A stretch of 64,000 bases of DNA from Peptoclostridium sp965368085 (lineage in GTDB: Bacteria; Bacillota; Clostridia; Peptostreptococcales; Peptostreptococcaceae), in contig CBDULP010000003.1 of the NCBI GenBank assembly GCA_965368085.1, forward strand, positions 1 through 64,000, written 5' to 3'. Both the position numbers and the translations under genes were made by a program. Under the pieces are notes generated by a model. It was not told the DNA's origin, ran no database searches, and was given only the letters and a program-made list of their open reading frames with translations. Positions 43,250 through 53,381 of the stretch are shown piece after piece (the stretch's first letter is position 1; each line of letters begins with the position of its first letter).

Positions 43250-45268
43250 CTATATTTTAAATCTACCTACCTGCTCACCAAGCTTGTGCGCCAATGTTTC
43301 AAGACCCTGCGCACTGCTCGAAAGCTCCTCCATGGATGCAAGCTGCTCCTCTGTAGCAGCCGATACCTCTTCCGCCGCAGCAGATGATTGCTCAGCCGCC
43401 GAAGCCACATTGTGTATGACCTCTTCAAGCTGCTCTTTTTGCCTTGTCATATTCACCATGTCGGACTCAATATCCTTTATGTGATTCACAAGTTTTTCAA
43501 TTGAATCCGATATCCCAGAGAACACCTCATTTGTGTGCTCTACAGTAATGCTTTGCTCTTTTACGGCTTCATCAGAAATCTTCATGGCCTTTATGGCCTC
43601 TTCCGTACCGTTTTGTATCTGAGTTATTATATCTCTTATCTCTTCAGCAGATTTTGAAGATTCTTCCGAAAGCTTTCTAACCTCTTCAGCTACGACTGCA
43701 AATCCCTTGCCCTGCTCTCCTGCTCTAGCAGCTTCTATATTCGCATTAAGCGCCAGTAGGTTCGTCTGCTCAGCTATCGATACTATGGTTTCGAGTATAC
43801 CCCCGATTCCCGCTATATCATTTGCAACCTTATTCACTATCTTGTCAACTTCATGAGTGGCGTTTATATTCTGCTCATTTTTTTCTATAAGATCTTTGAC
43901 TATGTCTATACCTTTTTTTGCCATTTTCCCGGTTGACTGTGAAATTCCACCCATTTCAGATGTCTTTCCTGAAACGCCCTCTATTGCGAATGACATTTCA
44001 TTCATCTGAGCTGCGCCTTTTTCTGTATATGAGGCCTCTTCTTCAGCGCCTTTTGCTATCTCCTCAATAGTTTTTGCAACTTCCTCCGAAGCCTGGGTAG
44101 ACTGCATAGATATATCCGATAGCGTTGTGGCAGACTCTCCCACTGTACTCGTCGAACCCTTTATGTTTCCTATGAGAAGCTTAAGGTCCTCTTGAAGGCT
44201 ACTTATGGCCCTTGTTATCTCGCCTATCTCATCCTTCCTTGAGATATGCTCGCCGGATATTTCAGTCGTAAAATCCCCAACAGCCATGTTCTTCAAATAC
44301 CCCACTCCTGCTGAAAGAGGCTTTGCAACGCTGTTTGCAACTATAACCGATATTACAACGGCGGCTAAAGCACCTATGAATAGCGCTATAAGCGCAAAAT
44401 TCTTTATGACATTCGTATCTTCCAGAAGCTCCTGCTCATCCATTGCCGCAAATATCTTCCAACCGGTCTGCTTGTTTGTCGCATATGCAACCAGCTTTTC
44501 ATTACCATCATATTCATATCTGTCAAATCCAGAGTCTTTTGCCTTTGCCGTTTCCCAGAAACTGAGCTTTGTAAGCTCGTCTTTTCCTATTTGATCGGCC
44601 TCTGGATGCGCTACCGTAAGTCCCTGACCTGAAATAAGATACGCATAGCCGTTTCTTCCTATCTTGGTATTGCTCAGCCTTTCAGATATGTCAGAAAGAT
44701 CCACATCAGCAGCTACAACACCCACAGAACTTCCGACATTGTCATATACGGTCTTTGATACTGTTATTACCATCTTCCCAGTAAAAGCATCAACATACGG
44801 CTCACTCACCACAACCTCTTGAGGCGATGAATTGGCATCCTTGTACCACTGCCTTGTCCTAGGATCATAGTCTTCTGGAACAGGCCCCGGGTAAAGGTAT
44901 GTCTGCCCATCCACAAAACCTATGTAAAGACCTATTATATTTGGGTTTTGACTCTCTGTTACATCCAAAATGTTCCTGGCTCCCTGCTCCATAATAGGAT
45001 CTTTTGTAGTATACACATTTTTCATGTCTGAATTTTCCGCCAAAGCCATAAGCTGGTATTTCATGTCATTTACCAGCATGTCTATCTGCTTTTCCGTCTC
45101 GCTTATAGTCTGCTGGCTTGTAATCATAAGCTTGTCTTCAAGCAGTTCATACGCCTTGTTATACGAGAAATATCCGTATATCCCAAGCGGAATTATTATC
45201 GATAAAAGTACATATGCTATAAGCTTTGATTTTATTCCATTCATTTTGAATTTATTCCCTTTGCTCAT
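43250..45268 (-). CDS. Methyl-accepting chemotaxis protein with dCache sensor
   Basis: This 672-residue receptor has TM1 (about 13-35), a periplasm-side dCache domain (about 40-275), TM2 (about 288-312) and a HAMP linker. A long coiled-coil signalling domain follows, with hairpin tip EQTNLLALNANIEAARAGEQ near residue 510. dCache domains often bind amino acids or carboxylates, which would fit this transporter-rich region. No other chemotaxis genes are present. The ATG is behind AAGGAGG. Confidence 0.93.
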   Translation of the reverse strand: MSKGNKFKMNGIKSKLIAYVLLSIIIPLGIYGYFSYNKAYELLEDKLMITSQQTISETEKQIDMLVNDMKYQLMALAENSDMKNVYTTKDPIMEQGARNILDVTESQNPNIIGLYIGFVDGQTYLYPGPVPEDYDPRTRQWYKDANSSPQEVVVSEPYVDAFTGKMVITVSKTVYDNVGSSVGVVAADVDLSDISERLSNTKIGRNGYAYLISGQGLTVAHPEADQIGKDELTKLSFWETAKAKDSGFDRYEYDGNEKLVAYATNKQTGWKIFAAMDEQELLEDTNVIKNFALIALFIGALAAVVISVIVANSVAKPLSAGVGYLKNMAVGDFTTEISGEHISRKDEIGEITRAISSLQEDLKLLIGNIKGSTSTVGESATTLSDISMQSTQASEEVAKTIEEIAKGAEEEASYTEKGAAQMNEMSFAIEGVSGKTSEMGGISQSTGKMAKKGIDIVKDLIEKNEQNINATHEVDKIVNKVANDIAGIGGILETIVSIAEQTNLLALNANIEAARAGEQGKGFAVVAEEVRKLSEESSKSAEEIRDIITQIQNGTEEAIKAMKISDEAVKEQSITVEHTNEVFSGISDSIEKLVNHIKDIESDMVNMTRQKEQLEEVIHNVASAAEQSSAAAEEVSAATEEQLASMEELSSSAQGLETLAHKLGEQVGRFKI

Positions 45269-45853
45269 ATTAGTCCTCCTTCATAAATTTAAATAATTTT
45301 CATGTCATTATTTTAACCCAAATATGATGGCGTTTAAACACAATAAAGGTTCACAGCCTCCCTTCCATCAAGATTTTCAAATAAACATTGCAATCACTAA
45401 ATTTAAATCCCTCAGAACAATAAATTTTTTCTATATTCCGAAATCAGTCTATAGCACTATTATACACTTTTTTTATTTCAAATACATTATAAAATGAATT
45501 TATATCATTTTATTCATTTTCCCGTTTTATTCCCTTGGAATATGTATAATTTTGTCCATTCAATAACATCCATGTATATGCTTTTGATTTTATTCGGGTT
45601 ATTTTTTTAACAACAAGTGCCCTTTTGAGTTTGGTTAAATATCCCTATATATAAATTCATCGATTTATACTATATTAAAACTCTATTGAATATGTTCGTT
45701 CCATAATATAAATGCTGCACTTCATATAAAAACTTTAATATTATGTTTTTATATCATATAATAAATTTAAATCATTTTATAAATTTATTTTACATTTTTC
45801 ATATCAATGTGTATAATTTTAACCAACGCCAATTTAATACGGGGAGACTCTTT
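45269..45853. other. Long AT-rich intergenic region with a comFB promoter
   Basis: No gene is seen. On the plus strand, TTTACA (45789-45794), a 17-bp spacer and TATAAT (45812-45817) form a good promoter for the downstream ComFB gene. Elsewhere there is only low-complexity AT sequence. Confidence 0.6.
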
Positions 45854-46123
45854 ATGATTAAGAATTACATGGAAATAGTTGTTGAAACGCTTCTGCCAAA
45901 AGTTCTTGTGCATCATCCAAATACATGTAAATGTCAAAATTGTATGGACGACATTAAAGCTTTATCTCTAAACCAGCTGCAGCCCTTGTATGTGAGAACC
46001 AAGCGTGGCGAGGCCTTCAACAAAGTAAAATCGCTTTCAAAGCAGTTCGAAGCCGATGTGGTAAGAGAACTTACCAAATCCATACAAATAGTAAGTTCCA
46101 ATCCAAATCACCACGAAGAATAA
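45854..46123 (+). CDS. ComFB-domain protein
   Basis: This 89-residue protein matches the ComFB family, with VETLLPKVLVHHP, the CKCQNCMDD cysteine cluster (zinc-like) and LNQLQPLYV. ComFB-domain proteins have been described as cyclic-dinucleotide receptors, so it may respond to c-di-GMP; the GGDEF/EAL gene at 12983 could set that level. The start is ATG 45854 behind GGGGAG; the frame upstream is AT-rich filler. Confidence 0.85.
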   Translation: MIKNYMEIVVETLLPKVLVHHPNTCKCQNCMDDIKALSLNQLQPLYVRTKRGEAFNKVKSLSKQFEADVVRELTKSIQIVSSNPNHHEE

Positions 46124-46133
46124 AACCAAATTC

Positions 46134-46174
46134 AAAAAGGAAGGCATTTGCATTCGCAAAATCACCTTCCTTTT
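46134..46174. terminator. Bidirectional terminator between comFB and M24 peptidase
   Basis: AAAAAGGAAGG pairs with CCTTCCTTTT across a loop of about 20 nt that has its own small palindrome, between convergent genes. Confidence 0.7.
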
Positions 46175-46223
46175 CCACCGTTATGAGTCACGCCATATCC
46201 ACTGGTCTTTTCATATTATTCAG

Positions 46224-48002
46224 CTATATTTCATTTGTCATTGTTTCAAGCCATTTTCTCTCATCTTTATCCAGATAATCTGAAATTTTATCGCAAACCA
46301 TTTTATGGTATGAGTTCAGCCATGTTCTTTCTTCGTCTGAAAGCAGATCCACGTCTATAGCCCTTATATCGATCGGGCAGTATGATATTGTCTCAAATTC
46401 CATGAACTGTCCAAACTCAGTCTGTTGGGCTTTTTTTACAAGGAGTGTGTTCTCGGTTCTTATTCCATGGCTTCCTTCCCTGTATATTCCTGGCTCATTT
46501 GTTAAAAGCATGCCCTCTTCAAGCACTATATTATTTACAGCCTGGCTTATTCTTTGCGGCCCTTCATGAACACTCAGGAAGTATCCCAGTCCATGACCTG
46601 TTCCACATTTATAGTCTATCCCCTCTTTCCACATAGCCTGCCTTGCAATTATGTCTATATTCGACCCCGTGGCTCCGTATAGGAATTTAAGGCTTGCAAG
46701 CGCAATATGGCCTTTAAGCACAAGAGTGAAGTCTCTTTTTTGCTCTTTTGTAAGACTTCCAAGCACTATTGTCCTTGTAATATCCGTGGTACCGTCGAGA
46801 TACTGGCCTCCCGAGTCCACAAGCAAGAAACCTTCTGTATCTAGCTTGTATTGGCTGCTCTCGCTTGCACTATAGTGCATCTTCGCCGCATGGTCTTTAT
46901 ATGCACAAATAGTATCAAAGCTTGTTCCAACAAAGAAGTCCTGCTGCCTTCTGAAACCTTCAAGTTTGTCCGATGCTGACATCTCACTCATTTTATCGCT
47001 TTCAACATTGCTGTCAAGCCAATATAGGAATTTGGCCATAGCAACAGCATCTCTTATCTGGCAGTTCTTTATGTTTTGAATCTCCGGCTCGCTCTTTACC
47101 GCCTTCATATTTTCGACTATGTCCTCTCCATTTAATACCCTGCACGATTTTGGAAGCGATTCGTAGAGACTCCAGTTCACCTTTTTAGGATCGAAAAATA
47201 CATTTTTCCCTTTTTCAATGTTTTTTATTGCTTTTTCGATTTTTGAATACCCCTTTATTTCAACTCCGTTTTCATAAAGATAACTTTCAACGCTTTCAGT
47301 AAGTTTTTTCTTTTCAACAAACAGTGCGGCATATTCTTTTCCTATAAGCGCATATGCCATGAAAACCGGATTGTTCTTTACATCTGATCCTCTAAGGTTA
47401 AAAAGCCATGCTATGTCCTCAAGCGATGACATTATGTAAAAATCTAAGCCCGATTCTGACATTTTAACCCTTACCTTCTCCATCTTTTGAACAAGTGACA
47501 ATCCTGCATATCTCAAATCATGAACAAACACTTCATCCGACGGCATATGCGGCCTATCGCTCCATATCTCATCTATAATGTCATGTTCTCCATTAATGCT
47601 GATTCCAGATAGCGAAAACTTTTTTTTCATCCTTTTTACTTCATCTACGGAAAATACACTGCTGTCAAACCCTACACAATCACCCGCATTGAGGCTTTTG
47701 CAAAGCCAATCCGTATAGGAAGGCACCCCCGGCTGCATCATCTTGAAAAGCTTTACCTCACTTGCTAAAAGCTCTTCCTCGGCCTGTATGTAATATCTTC
47801 CATCCGTCCAAAGACCGCTTTCATTTTCAGTTACAACAATAGTTCCTGCCGACCCCGTAAAGCCCGAAATCCATTTTCTCGATTCATATCTCTTTGTAAC
47901 GTATTCACTTTTATGAGGGTCCGAACTTGGAATTATATATGCATCCAGTCCTCTTTTTTTCATATTCTTTCTGAGTGCGCTCAGTTTTTCATTTGTATTC
48001 AA
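46224..48002 (-). CDS. Aminopeptidase P family (M24B, Xaa-Pro) metallopeptidase
   Basis: This 592-residue protein has the three-domain architecture of eukaryote-like APP. Two creatinase N-type domains precede the M24 core. Metal ligands are in DSGGQYLDGTTDITRT (two Asp), GTGHGLGYFLSVHEGP (His), LTNEPGIY (Glu) and RTENTLLV (Glu). It removes N-terminal residues before proline. It is probably TTG-started behind GGGGGA. It is monocistronic. Confidence 0.92.
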   Translation of the reverse strand: MNTNEKLSALRKNMKKRGLDAYIIPSSDPHKSEYVTKRYESRKWISGFTGSAGTIVVTENESGLWTDGRYYIQAEEELLASEVKLFKMMQPGVPSYTDWLCKSLNAGDCVGFDSSVFSVDEVKRMKKKFSLSGISINGEHDIIDEIWSDRPHMPSDEVFVHDLRYAGLSLVQKMEKVRVKMSESGLDFYIMSSLEDIAWLFNLRGSDVKNNPVFMAYALIGKEYAALFVEKKKLTESVESYLYENGVEIKGYSKIEKAIKNIEKGKNVFFDPKKVNWSLYESLPKSCRVLNGEDIVENMKAVKSEPEIQNIKNCQIRDAVAMAKFLYWLDSNVESDKMSEMSASDKLEGFRRQQDFFVGTSFDTICAYKDHAAKMHYSASESSQYKLDTEGFLLVDSGGQYLDGTTDITRTIVLGSLTKEQKRDFTLVLKGHIALASLKFLYGATGSNIDIIARQAMWKEGIDYKCGTGHGLGYFLSVHEGPQRISQAVNNIVLEEGMLLTNEPGIYREGSHGIRTENTLLVKKAQQTEFGQFMEFETISYCPIDIRAIDVDLLSDEERTWLNSYHKMVCDKISDYLDKDERKWLETMTNEI

Positions 48003-48148
48003 AATAATCCCCCCTGTTTATATAATTGATGTTATATATATAAATTTGTATATCCAATATACTCAATTATATTACATAGGAGCCAATATGCACAGATCGA
48101 TTTGATAGTTCCACAGTTTTCAAATAAAATTTCGTAAAACTAAAAAAC

Positions 48149-48164
48149 AGGGGCTAAAGCCCCT
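48149..48164 (-). terminator. Terminator after carbonic anhydrase gene
   Basis: A short GC-rich stem AGGGGCT/AGCCCCT with a 2-nt loop lies just past the gene, with AT-rich flanks. Confidence 0.6.
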
Positions 48165-48186
48165 ATTCTTTCATCTGCATACAAAA

Positions 48187-48753
48187 TTATCTTCTTTCAT
48201 ATCCATCTACCGCCACTTCAACTTCTCCTGTTTCTGGATCCATTATGAGTCCGTGCACAGGCACGTCTTTTGGCGTTAGCGGATGATTTCTTATTGCCGA
48301 TACGCTTTCTTTCACCGAATCACGTACACAGTCAAACCCGTGAAGCCATTTTTCAACATCTATTCCAGAATATCTAAGAGTCGACATTGTATCTTCAGAA
48401 ACTCCCCTTTCCTTCATCTTCTGTACAAGTCCCAAAGAATCCAGATTACTCATGCCGCAGCCGTGGTGGCCTATTACAAACACTTCTTCTGATCCAAGCT
48501 CATATATCGCCACAAGTATGCTTCTCATTATACTTCCAAACGGATGGACAACAACCCCTCCTGCATTTTTTATGAATTTAGCATCGCCGTTTTTAATCCC
48601 TAGCGCCTTCGGAAGAAGCTCTATAAGCCTCGTATCCATGCATGTAACTATTGCCATCTTCTTGTCTGGATATTTTGTAGTCCTGTATTTTTCATATTTC
48701 CTGTTTTTCACAAAATCTTTGTTGTAATCCAGTAACTCCTGAAGCTTGCTCAT
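48187..48753 (-). CDS. Beta-class carbonic anhydrase
   Basis: This 188-residue zinc enzyme interconverts CO2 and bicarbonate. Zinc ligands are the Cys in VTCMDTRL and the His and Cys in VIGHHGCGMS, with the Asp-Arg dyad (DTR) also present. AAGGAG precedes the ATG. It stands alone upstream of the M24 peptidase gene. Confidence 0.93.
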   Translation of the reverse strand: MSKLQELLDYNKDFVKNRKYEKYRTTKYPDKKMAIVTCMDTRLIELLPKALGIKNGDAKFIKNAGGVVVHPFGSIMRSILVAIYELGSEEVFVIGHHGCGMSNLDSLGLVQKMKERGVSEDTMSTLRYSGIDVEKWLHGFDCVRDSVKESVSAIRNHPLTPKDVPVHGLIMDPETGEVEVAVDGYERR

Positions 48754-48798
48754 TTTATTCTCCTTTCAACGCTTTGATTTGTATATTGAAATTACCTA

Positions 48799-50160
48799 TT
48801 ACTCCACTCTTTTAAAACTGCATACCACTTCAGTGTGCATAGTATGCGGAAACATGTCTACAGGCTGAACCTGTTCGACAATATATCCATTTTCCTCAAG
48901 ATATTTTGCATCTCTTGCAAGTGTTGCTGGATTGCATGATACATACACTATCCTCTTGGCTTGCATGCTTGAAAGCACAGACAAAACCCTTTCATCGCAT
49001 CCCTTCCTCGGGGGATCTACAACCGCGACATCAGCCTTCACTCCCTGCTTGTATAGGCTTGGTATGACCTCTTCTGCCTTTCCTGCATAAAACTCTACAT
49101 TTTCTATTCCGTTTAGCTTTGCATTTTCAGCTGCATCCCTCACCGCATCCTCTACAACCTCGACGCCTATCACCTTCTTTGCCTTCTGTGAAAGGAATAG
49201 TGATATCGTACCTATTCCGCTGTATATGTCAAATACAGTCTCTTCTCCTTCAAGCTGCGCATACTCCAGCGCCTTGCCATAGAGGACTCTTGTCTGCAGC
49301 GGATTCACCTGGAAGAATGAAAGCGGCGATATATTGAACTTCAGCTCGCCTATATAGTCATTTATTATTCCATCCCCGTATATTGTCTTGTTTTTAAATC
49401 CAAGTATCCTGTTTGTCTTGTCAGTATTTATGTTTTGGACCACAGTCCTAAGCCCTTCAACTTCACTTTTAAGCCTGGCTACAAGCTTTTCAACACCCTT
49501 AAGCCTTGCTGAATTATTAGTTACAAGTATAACCATTACCTCTCCCGTCGTAAAGCCTATCTTTGTAACCACATGCCTTATGTTTCCCTTATGAAGCTTT
49601 TCATCATATACCTCTATCGAATTTTCATTTATATATTCTTTTACAATATCTGTAATCTTTTCATTTAAACCATGCTGTATATGGCATTTGCGGCACGGCA
49701 CTATCTCATGCGATCCTTTTTTATAAAACCCTAATGTGGCCTCTCCATTTTGGACTCCTGCTGGAAACTGAGCTTTGTTTCTATATTCATAAGGGCTTTC
49801 CATGCCCATTATATCGTTCACAAGACCCGTATCTATGCCGCCTATTCTATTTAGAGTCTGTTTTACATTTTCACTCTTTATATCCAGCTGAGATTCATAG
49901 CCAACATGCATTATCTGGCATCCTCCGCATATTCCTGCAATTTCACAGACGGGATTTACTCTGAGCGGTGATTTTTCTACAAGCTCAACAAGCTCTGCCT
50001 GGGCGTAGTTTTTCTTCAGTTTCGTTATATTTACAATCGCCTTGTCCTTTGGAACAGCGCCTTCCACAAATACTGCAAGTCCGTCAAGCCTTCCTATTCC
50101 ACAGCCCTTGTCAGTAAAATCCACTATTTCAACTTCATATTTTCCATTTTCATTTATCAT
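48799..50160 (-). CDS. rlmD: 23S rRNA (uracil-5-)-methyltransferase RlmD/RumA family
   Basis: This 453-residue RNA methyltransferase has a TRAM domain at residues 1-60. A [4Fe-4S] cysteine set follows (CEIAGICGGCQIMH with a distal Cys in VPCRKCHIQ). The SAM domain has FDIYSGIGTISLFL, DPPRKGC and the catalytic CNPATLARD. It methylates U1939-type or related positions in 23S rRNA; the exact site is not readable. The ATG is behind AAGGAG. Confidence 0.92.
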   Translation of the reverse strand: MINENGKYEVEIVDFTDKGCGIGRLDGLAVFVEGAVPKDKAIVNITKLKKNYAQAELVELVEKSPLRVNPVCEIAGICGGCQIMHVGYESQLDIKSENVKQTLNRIGGIDTGLVNDIMGMESPYEYRNKAQFPAGVQNGEATLGFYKKGSHEIVPCRKCHIQHGLNEKITDIVKEYINENSIEVYDEKLHKGNIRHVVTKIGFTTGEVMVILVTNNSARLKGVEKLVARLKSEVEGLRTVVQNINTDKTNRILGFKNKTIYGDGIINDYIGELKFNISPLSFFQVNPLQTRVLYGKALEYAQLEGEETVFDIYSGIGTISLFLSQKAKKVIGVEVVEDAVRDAAENAKLNGIENVEFYAGKAEEVIPSLYKQGVKADVAVVDPPRKGCDERVLSVLSSMQAKRIVYVSCNPATLARDAKYLEENGYIVEQVQPVDMFPHTMHTEVVCSFKRVE

Positions 50161-50198
50161 ATATTAACACTCCTTGACTTCAAATCAAATACAAAACA

Positions 50199-50230
50199 AG
50201 GGAATCTTATGATTCAAAATAAGATTCCCT
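50199..50230 (-). terminator. Terminator after the 231-residue membrane protein gene
   Basis: The stem AGGGAATCTTAT/ATAAGATTCCCT has an 8-nt loop, between the membrane-protein gene and rlmD. Confidence 0.75.
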
Positions 50231-50305
50231 ATAGTTCATCAAATACTATTTTAATTTAAATGTTTCAGCCTTGCAACAGATATAAACTCTGACAGCCGCT
50301 CAATA

Positions 50306-51001
50306 TTAAACGAATAAGTCCTTACTCTTATACGCCCTGTATCCCTGCATAAGCGATGTTGCAAAAAGTACAACTCCCAAAATAGGCGGAATTGTCGCAA
50401 GCATTTGTGCAAACCCTGCTGCTTGGCCTGTCGACTGCATTATGGACTGTACCGCTTCTTGGTGGTTTTTCGCCACATATATTCCGTATTTAAGCCAATA
50501 CGACGCAGTCATTATTCCTACAGGTATTACCGCAAGACTCATCAAGAATCCATGGTAAGACCTTTTTCTTATCCCCTTAAGCCCCATGAATATAGGCACA
50601 AACATCACTGCCGCCAACACAAATCCAAAGTACTGAGGCGATAGGGCAAGAAATAAAACAGCAGTTATCACAAACACTCTGAAATATTTTCCTATATAAG
50701 ACGATTCCCCTTTAAAATCGGCTTTTGCAGCCTTTAAATATCTTATATAGTATTTAACCTTCTCCATAAGCTCTTTTGCATCCTGATCCGACTTAAAAAT
50801 CTTTTGAAGCTCTTTTCCCTTTTTGTAAAGCGATGTATAAACTTCCTTAAGATCCTCGGGCACTTCTATGTTTTCATAATCTGCTCTTATCGCTGTCAGT
50901 TCGCCCAGAAACTGGTTCTTGTTTTTTTGTGGCAAAAGACCTGTTTCGTCTATTTTTTTAATAAGTCCGTCAAGTACTGTAATTAGTTCTGAAGCCTTCA
51001 T
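50306..51001 (-). CDS. Uncharacterised membrane protein with N-terminal helical domain
   Basis: I cannot name this 231-residue protein. An N-terminal helical region (about 1-105, rich in Lys/Glu, with LYKKGKELQKIFKSDQDA) precedes about four hydrophobic helices (YFRVFVITAVLFLALSPQYF and later segments). The start is ATG 51001 behind GAGGTGG. It is next to rlmD on the same strand. Confidence 0.7.
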   Translation of the reverse strand: MKASELITVLDGLIKKIDETGLLPQKNKNQFLGELTAIRADYENIEVPEDLKEVYTSLYKKGKELQKIFKSDQDAKELMEKVKYYIRYLKAAKADFKGESSYIGKYFRVFVITAVLFLALSPQYFGFVLAAVMFVPIFMGLKGIRKRSYHGFLMSLAVIPVGIMTASYWLKYGIYVAKNHQEAVQSIMQSTGQAAGFAQMLATIPPILGVVLFATSLMQGYRAYKSKDLFV

Positions 51002-51102
51002 AGTACCACCTCTCACATATTATTAGTATAATTCCATCATTATATTTATAATACCTCAAATTAGAAATTTTGTCGACCTGTACCAATGCCACACTAAATA
51101 TA

Positions 51103-51129
51103 AAACCCCACCTGTAAAGGTGGGGTTTT
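51103..51129 (-). terminator. Terminator after the NSS transporter operon
   Basis: The stem AAAACCCCACC/GGTGGGGTTTT with a short loop lies just past the small-subunit stop. Confidence 0.85.
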
Positions 51130-51137
51130 CATTCAAT

Positions 51138-51254
51138 TTATTTTTTTGCCGCCTTCGCTGCCTCTCCTTTAAGAAGAGCGTTAAGGGACACAAATATAGC
51201 TACCAATATTACAGTCCATATTGTTATCATAAAACCTAGTGCTGCACCAGTCAT
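51138..51254 (-). CDS. metS: MetS-type small subunit of NSS transporter
   Basis: This 38-residue product lies 22 bp downstream of the NSS gene. It has one hydrophobic helix (LGFMITIWTVILVAIFVSLN) and ends in a basic, alanine-rich tail (KGEAAKAAKK). This matches the MetS-type small subunits that pair with MetP-like NSS transporters for methionine/alanine uptake. ATG 51254 has GGAGGG 9 nt upstream. Confidence 0.85.
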   Translation of the reverse strand: MTGAALGFMITIWTVILVAIFVSLNALLKGEAAKAAKK

Positions 51255-51276
51255 ATTACTGATCCCTCCCTCTCTA

Positions 51277-52860
51277 TTATCCTACACGAATTGATACTTC
51301 ATTTTCAGAGAGCTCTTTAGCGTACTTGGTCTTTATAGACTTGTACGACTGCATGAATCCAGCTGCAAGAACTACGAGTATTACAACTCTAGCTCCGTTT
51401 ACCCAAGGCACAAGTATTGGAGAGTTCTCTACAAACGATGGAACCGCTCTGAAATATCCCGCCTTGATATAATCAAGCGTAGAGAATATAAGAAGTATCG
51501 CTATCGATATAGGTGTAAGGAATTTGTGGAAAACATTGAAGAACCAAGATGGTATCTGCCATATTCCACCTCTGTTTATCTCCTCAAGAGCCTTGTCTCC
51601 CATTAGGAACGCAACAACACATATCTCAACAAGACCAAGAACTATAAGAAGATATGATCCAACCCAGTTGTCAACTTCTGTAAGATAAGCAAGGTCTGCT
51701 GTTTTAGTAAGCACAGGCTCTAGTCCAACAGGAAGTCCAACAGCTATATAAGCGAAGAACATTATCACTGCACCTTTAACCCTTGTAATTCCAAGGTCTT
51801 CCTCAAGAAGTGCAACAAGGTAGTTGTACATTGCTATAGCCGATGTAAATCCAGCAAAGAACAGAAGCAAGAACCAAAGCGCACCTACAAACTGTCCTCC
51901 ACCCATGGATCTGAATACATTTGGAAGCGCTATGAACGAAAGTCCAACACCTGCTCCAACTCCGTCAGGTCCCATGAATGCATAAGCTATAGGTATAACC
52001 GCCGTACCACCAAGTATTATCTCGGCGAATTCATTAAGCGATATTGTTGCAAATGAAGAAACTACAACGTCATCGTCTGGCTGAAGGTATGATGCGTAGT
52101 TACATATTATACCCATACCTATTGAAAGTGTGAAGAATATCTGTCCTGCAGCCGCTATAGCAGATTTCCAGCTCAATGCTGCAAAATCAGGATTCCAGAT
52201 ATAGCTAAGCCCCTTCATAGAAGACCAGTCAGGATTTACAGGGCTTCCTATAGTAAGCGCTCTAACCGCAAGCACTATACCAAACACATAAAGAATAGGC
52301 ATCATTATTTTAGCCCATGTCTCTATACCCTTTTGTACACCTTTCATTACCGTATATCCAAGCATAGCAAGAGCTATTATCCAGAAAGTAAACACTAGTC
52401 CTGGAGTCTGGATATAGTTTACAAATACTTCTCCTGTACTCTTGGCAGCATCCATATAACCTCCGCTTACCGAAAGGTAACTGTATCCAAGAGTCCATCC
52501 TATTATCTGAAGATAATAAGAGTTAACTAGAAGAGTTACCGCAAAAGCCATCATTCCTGCAATTGCTCCAAGCATTGCAGCCGTTTTAGGCTTAACGCCC
52601 TCTCTAGCTTGAAGATAAACCATTGGTGCAAGTGTTCCGTGTCCATACTTTCCACCATAACGGCCAAGGTTCCATTCTACCAACATGATCGGTATACCTA
52701 TTATGATAAGTGCGGCAAAATACGGGATCATGAAAGCGCCCCCACCGTTGCTGGCAGCCTGATATGGGAATCTCCAGAAGTTTCCTAGTCCTATAGCGTT
52801 ACCTGCCATGGCAAATATAAGACCAATCTTGGAGCCCCATTGTTCTCTTGATTCACTCAT
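51277..52860 (-). CDS. metP: NSS-family sodium-dependent amino acid transporter (MetP-like)
   Basis: This 527-residue 12-helix neurotransmitter:sodium symporter resembles bacterial MetP. The first helix carries the unwound Na+/substrate site GNAIGLGNFWRFPYQ. GGAFMIPYF, VNSYYLQIIGW and TLSIGMGIICNYASY continue the family pattern. It imports a neutral or branched amino acid, probably methionine/alanine type by its paired MetS. It has AAGGAGG before the ATG. A promoter (TTGTTA 52931-52926, TATAAT 52908-52903) lies just downstream of a CodY-like box. Confidence 0.88.
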   Translation of the reverse strand: MSESREQWGSKIGLIFAMAGNAIGLGNFWRFPYQAASNGGGAFMIPYFAALIIIGIPIMLVEWNLGRYGGKYGHGTLAPMVYLQAREGVKPKTAAMLGAIAGMMAFAVTLLVNSYYLQIIGWTLGYSYLSVSGGYMDAAKSTGEVFVNYIQTPGLVFTFWIIALAMLGYTVMKGVQKGIETWAKIMMPILYVFGIVLAVRALTIGSPVNPDWSSMKGLSYIWNPDFAALSWKSAIAAAGQIFFTLSIGMGIICNYASYLQPDDDVVVSSFATISLNEFAEIILGGTAVIPIAYAFMGPDGVGAGVGLSFIALPNVFRSMGGGQFVGALWFLLLFFAGFTSAIAMYNYLVALLEEDLGITRVKGAVIMFFAYIAVGLPVGLEPVLTKTADLAYLTEVDNWVGSYLLIVLGLVEICVVAFLMGDKALEEINRGGIWQIPSWFFNVFHKFLTPISIAILLIFSTLDYIKAGYFRAVPSFVENSPILVPWVNGARVVILVVLAAGFMQSYKSIKTKYAKELSENEVSIRVG

Positions 52861-52902
52861 TAAAAAATCCCCTCCTTAAAAGAATTTTTTCAGTTCATGT
52901 AG

Positions 52903-52955
52903 ATTATACCCTGTTTCAGACGTTTTAACAAACTATTTTTACTTTTCTGAAACTT
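52903..52955 (-). promoter_or_regulatory. NSS transporter promoter with a CodY-like box
   Basis: The promoter is TTGTTA (52931-52926), a 17-bp spacer and TATAAT (52908-52903). A CodY-like box, ACTTTTCTGAAACTT (52941-52955, 13 of 15 to AATTTTCWGAAAATT), lies just upstream of the -35. GTTTCAG and CTGAAAC form an inverted repeat around the -35. Confidence 0.6.
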
Positions 52956-53381
52956 GTACGATTCTATTTTTACGCAAAAATTATTTCATTTATCTTGAAT
53001 TTTCAATATTTTTAGAATTTTAAGTTTGTATTAAAAAAAATCAAAAAAATTTATTTTAAATTATTTTTGATTTTTTCGTTTAATTTCCAAAGCTTATTTC
53101 ACATGCCGAAATACCGTTTTACAAACTGTTTATCTATACTGACCAATGCGCGGCTAACTACGAACCATTTTTTTAAATTCGAATCCAAAATTCAATTTTG
53201 TATTTCAAAAACAATTTTCATGCGATAATATTTTTCCACACTTGAAAAACGTCAGTCTAAGCGTTATTTTTCTAAATTGTCTGATTTGCGTTTATTTTCA
53301 ATCAAATCCTATTTTTTAACATTCATACACTCTTTTTCAAACTCAAATCAGCATATTTTCGGTTTATTTATTAACAATTCC
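52956..53381. other. Long AT-rich gap between NSS transporter and pyk
   Basis: No supported gene or RNA. An AACG/CGTT hairpin with a T-rich tail near 53245-53270 may help terminate pyk, but it is weak. Confidence 0.35.
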
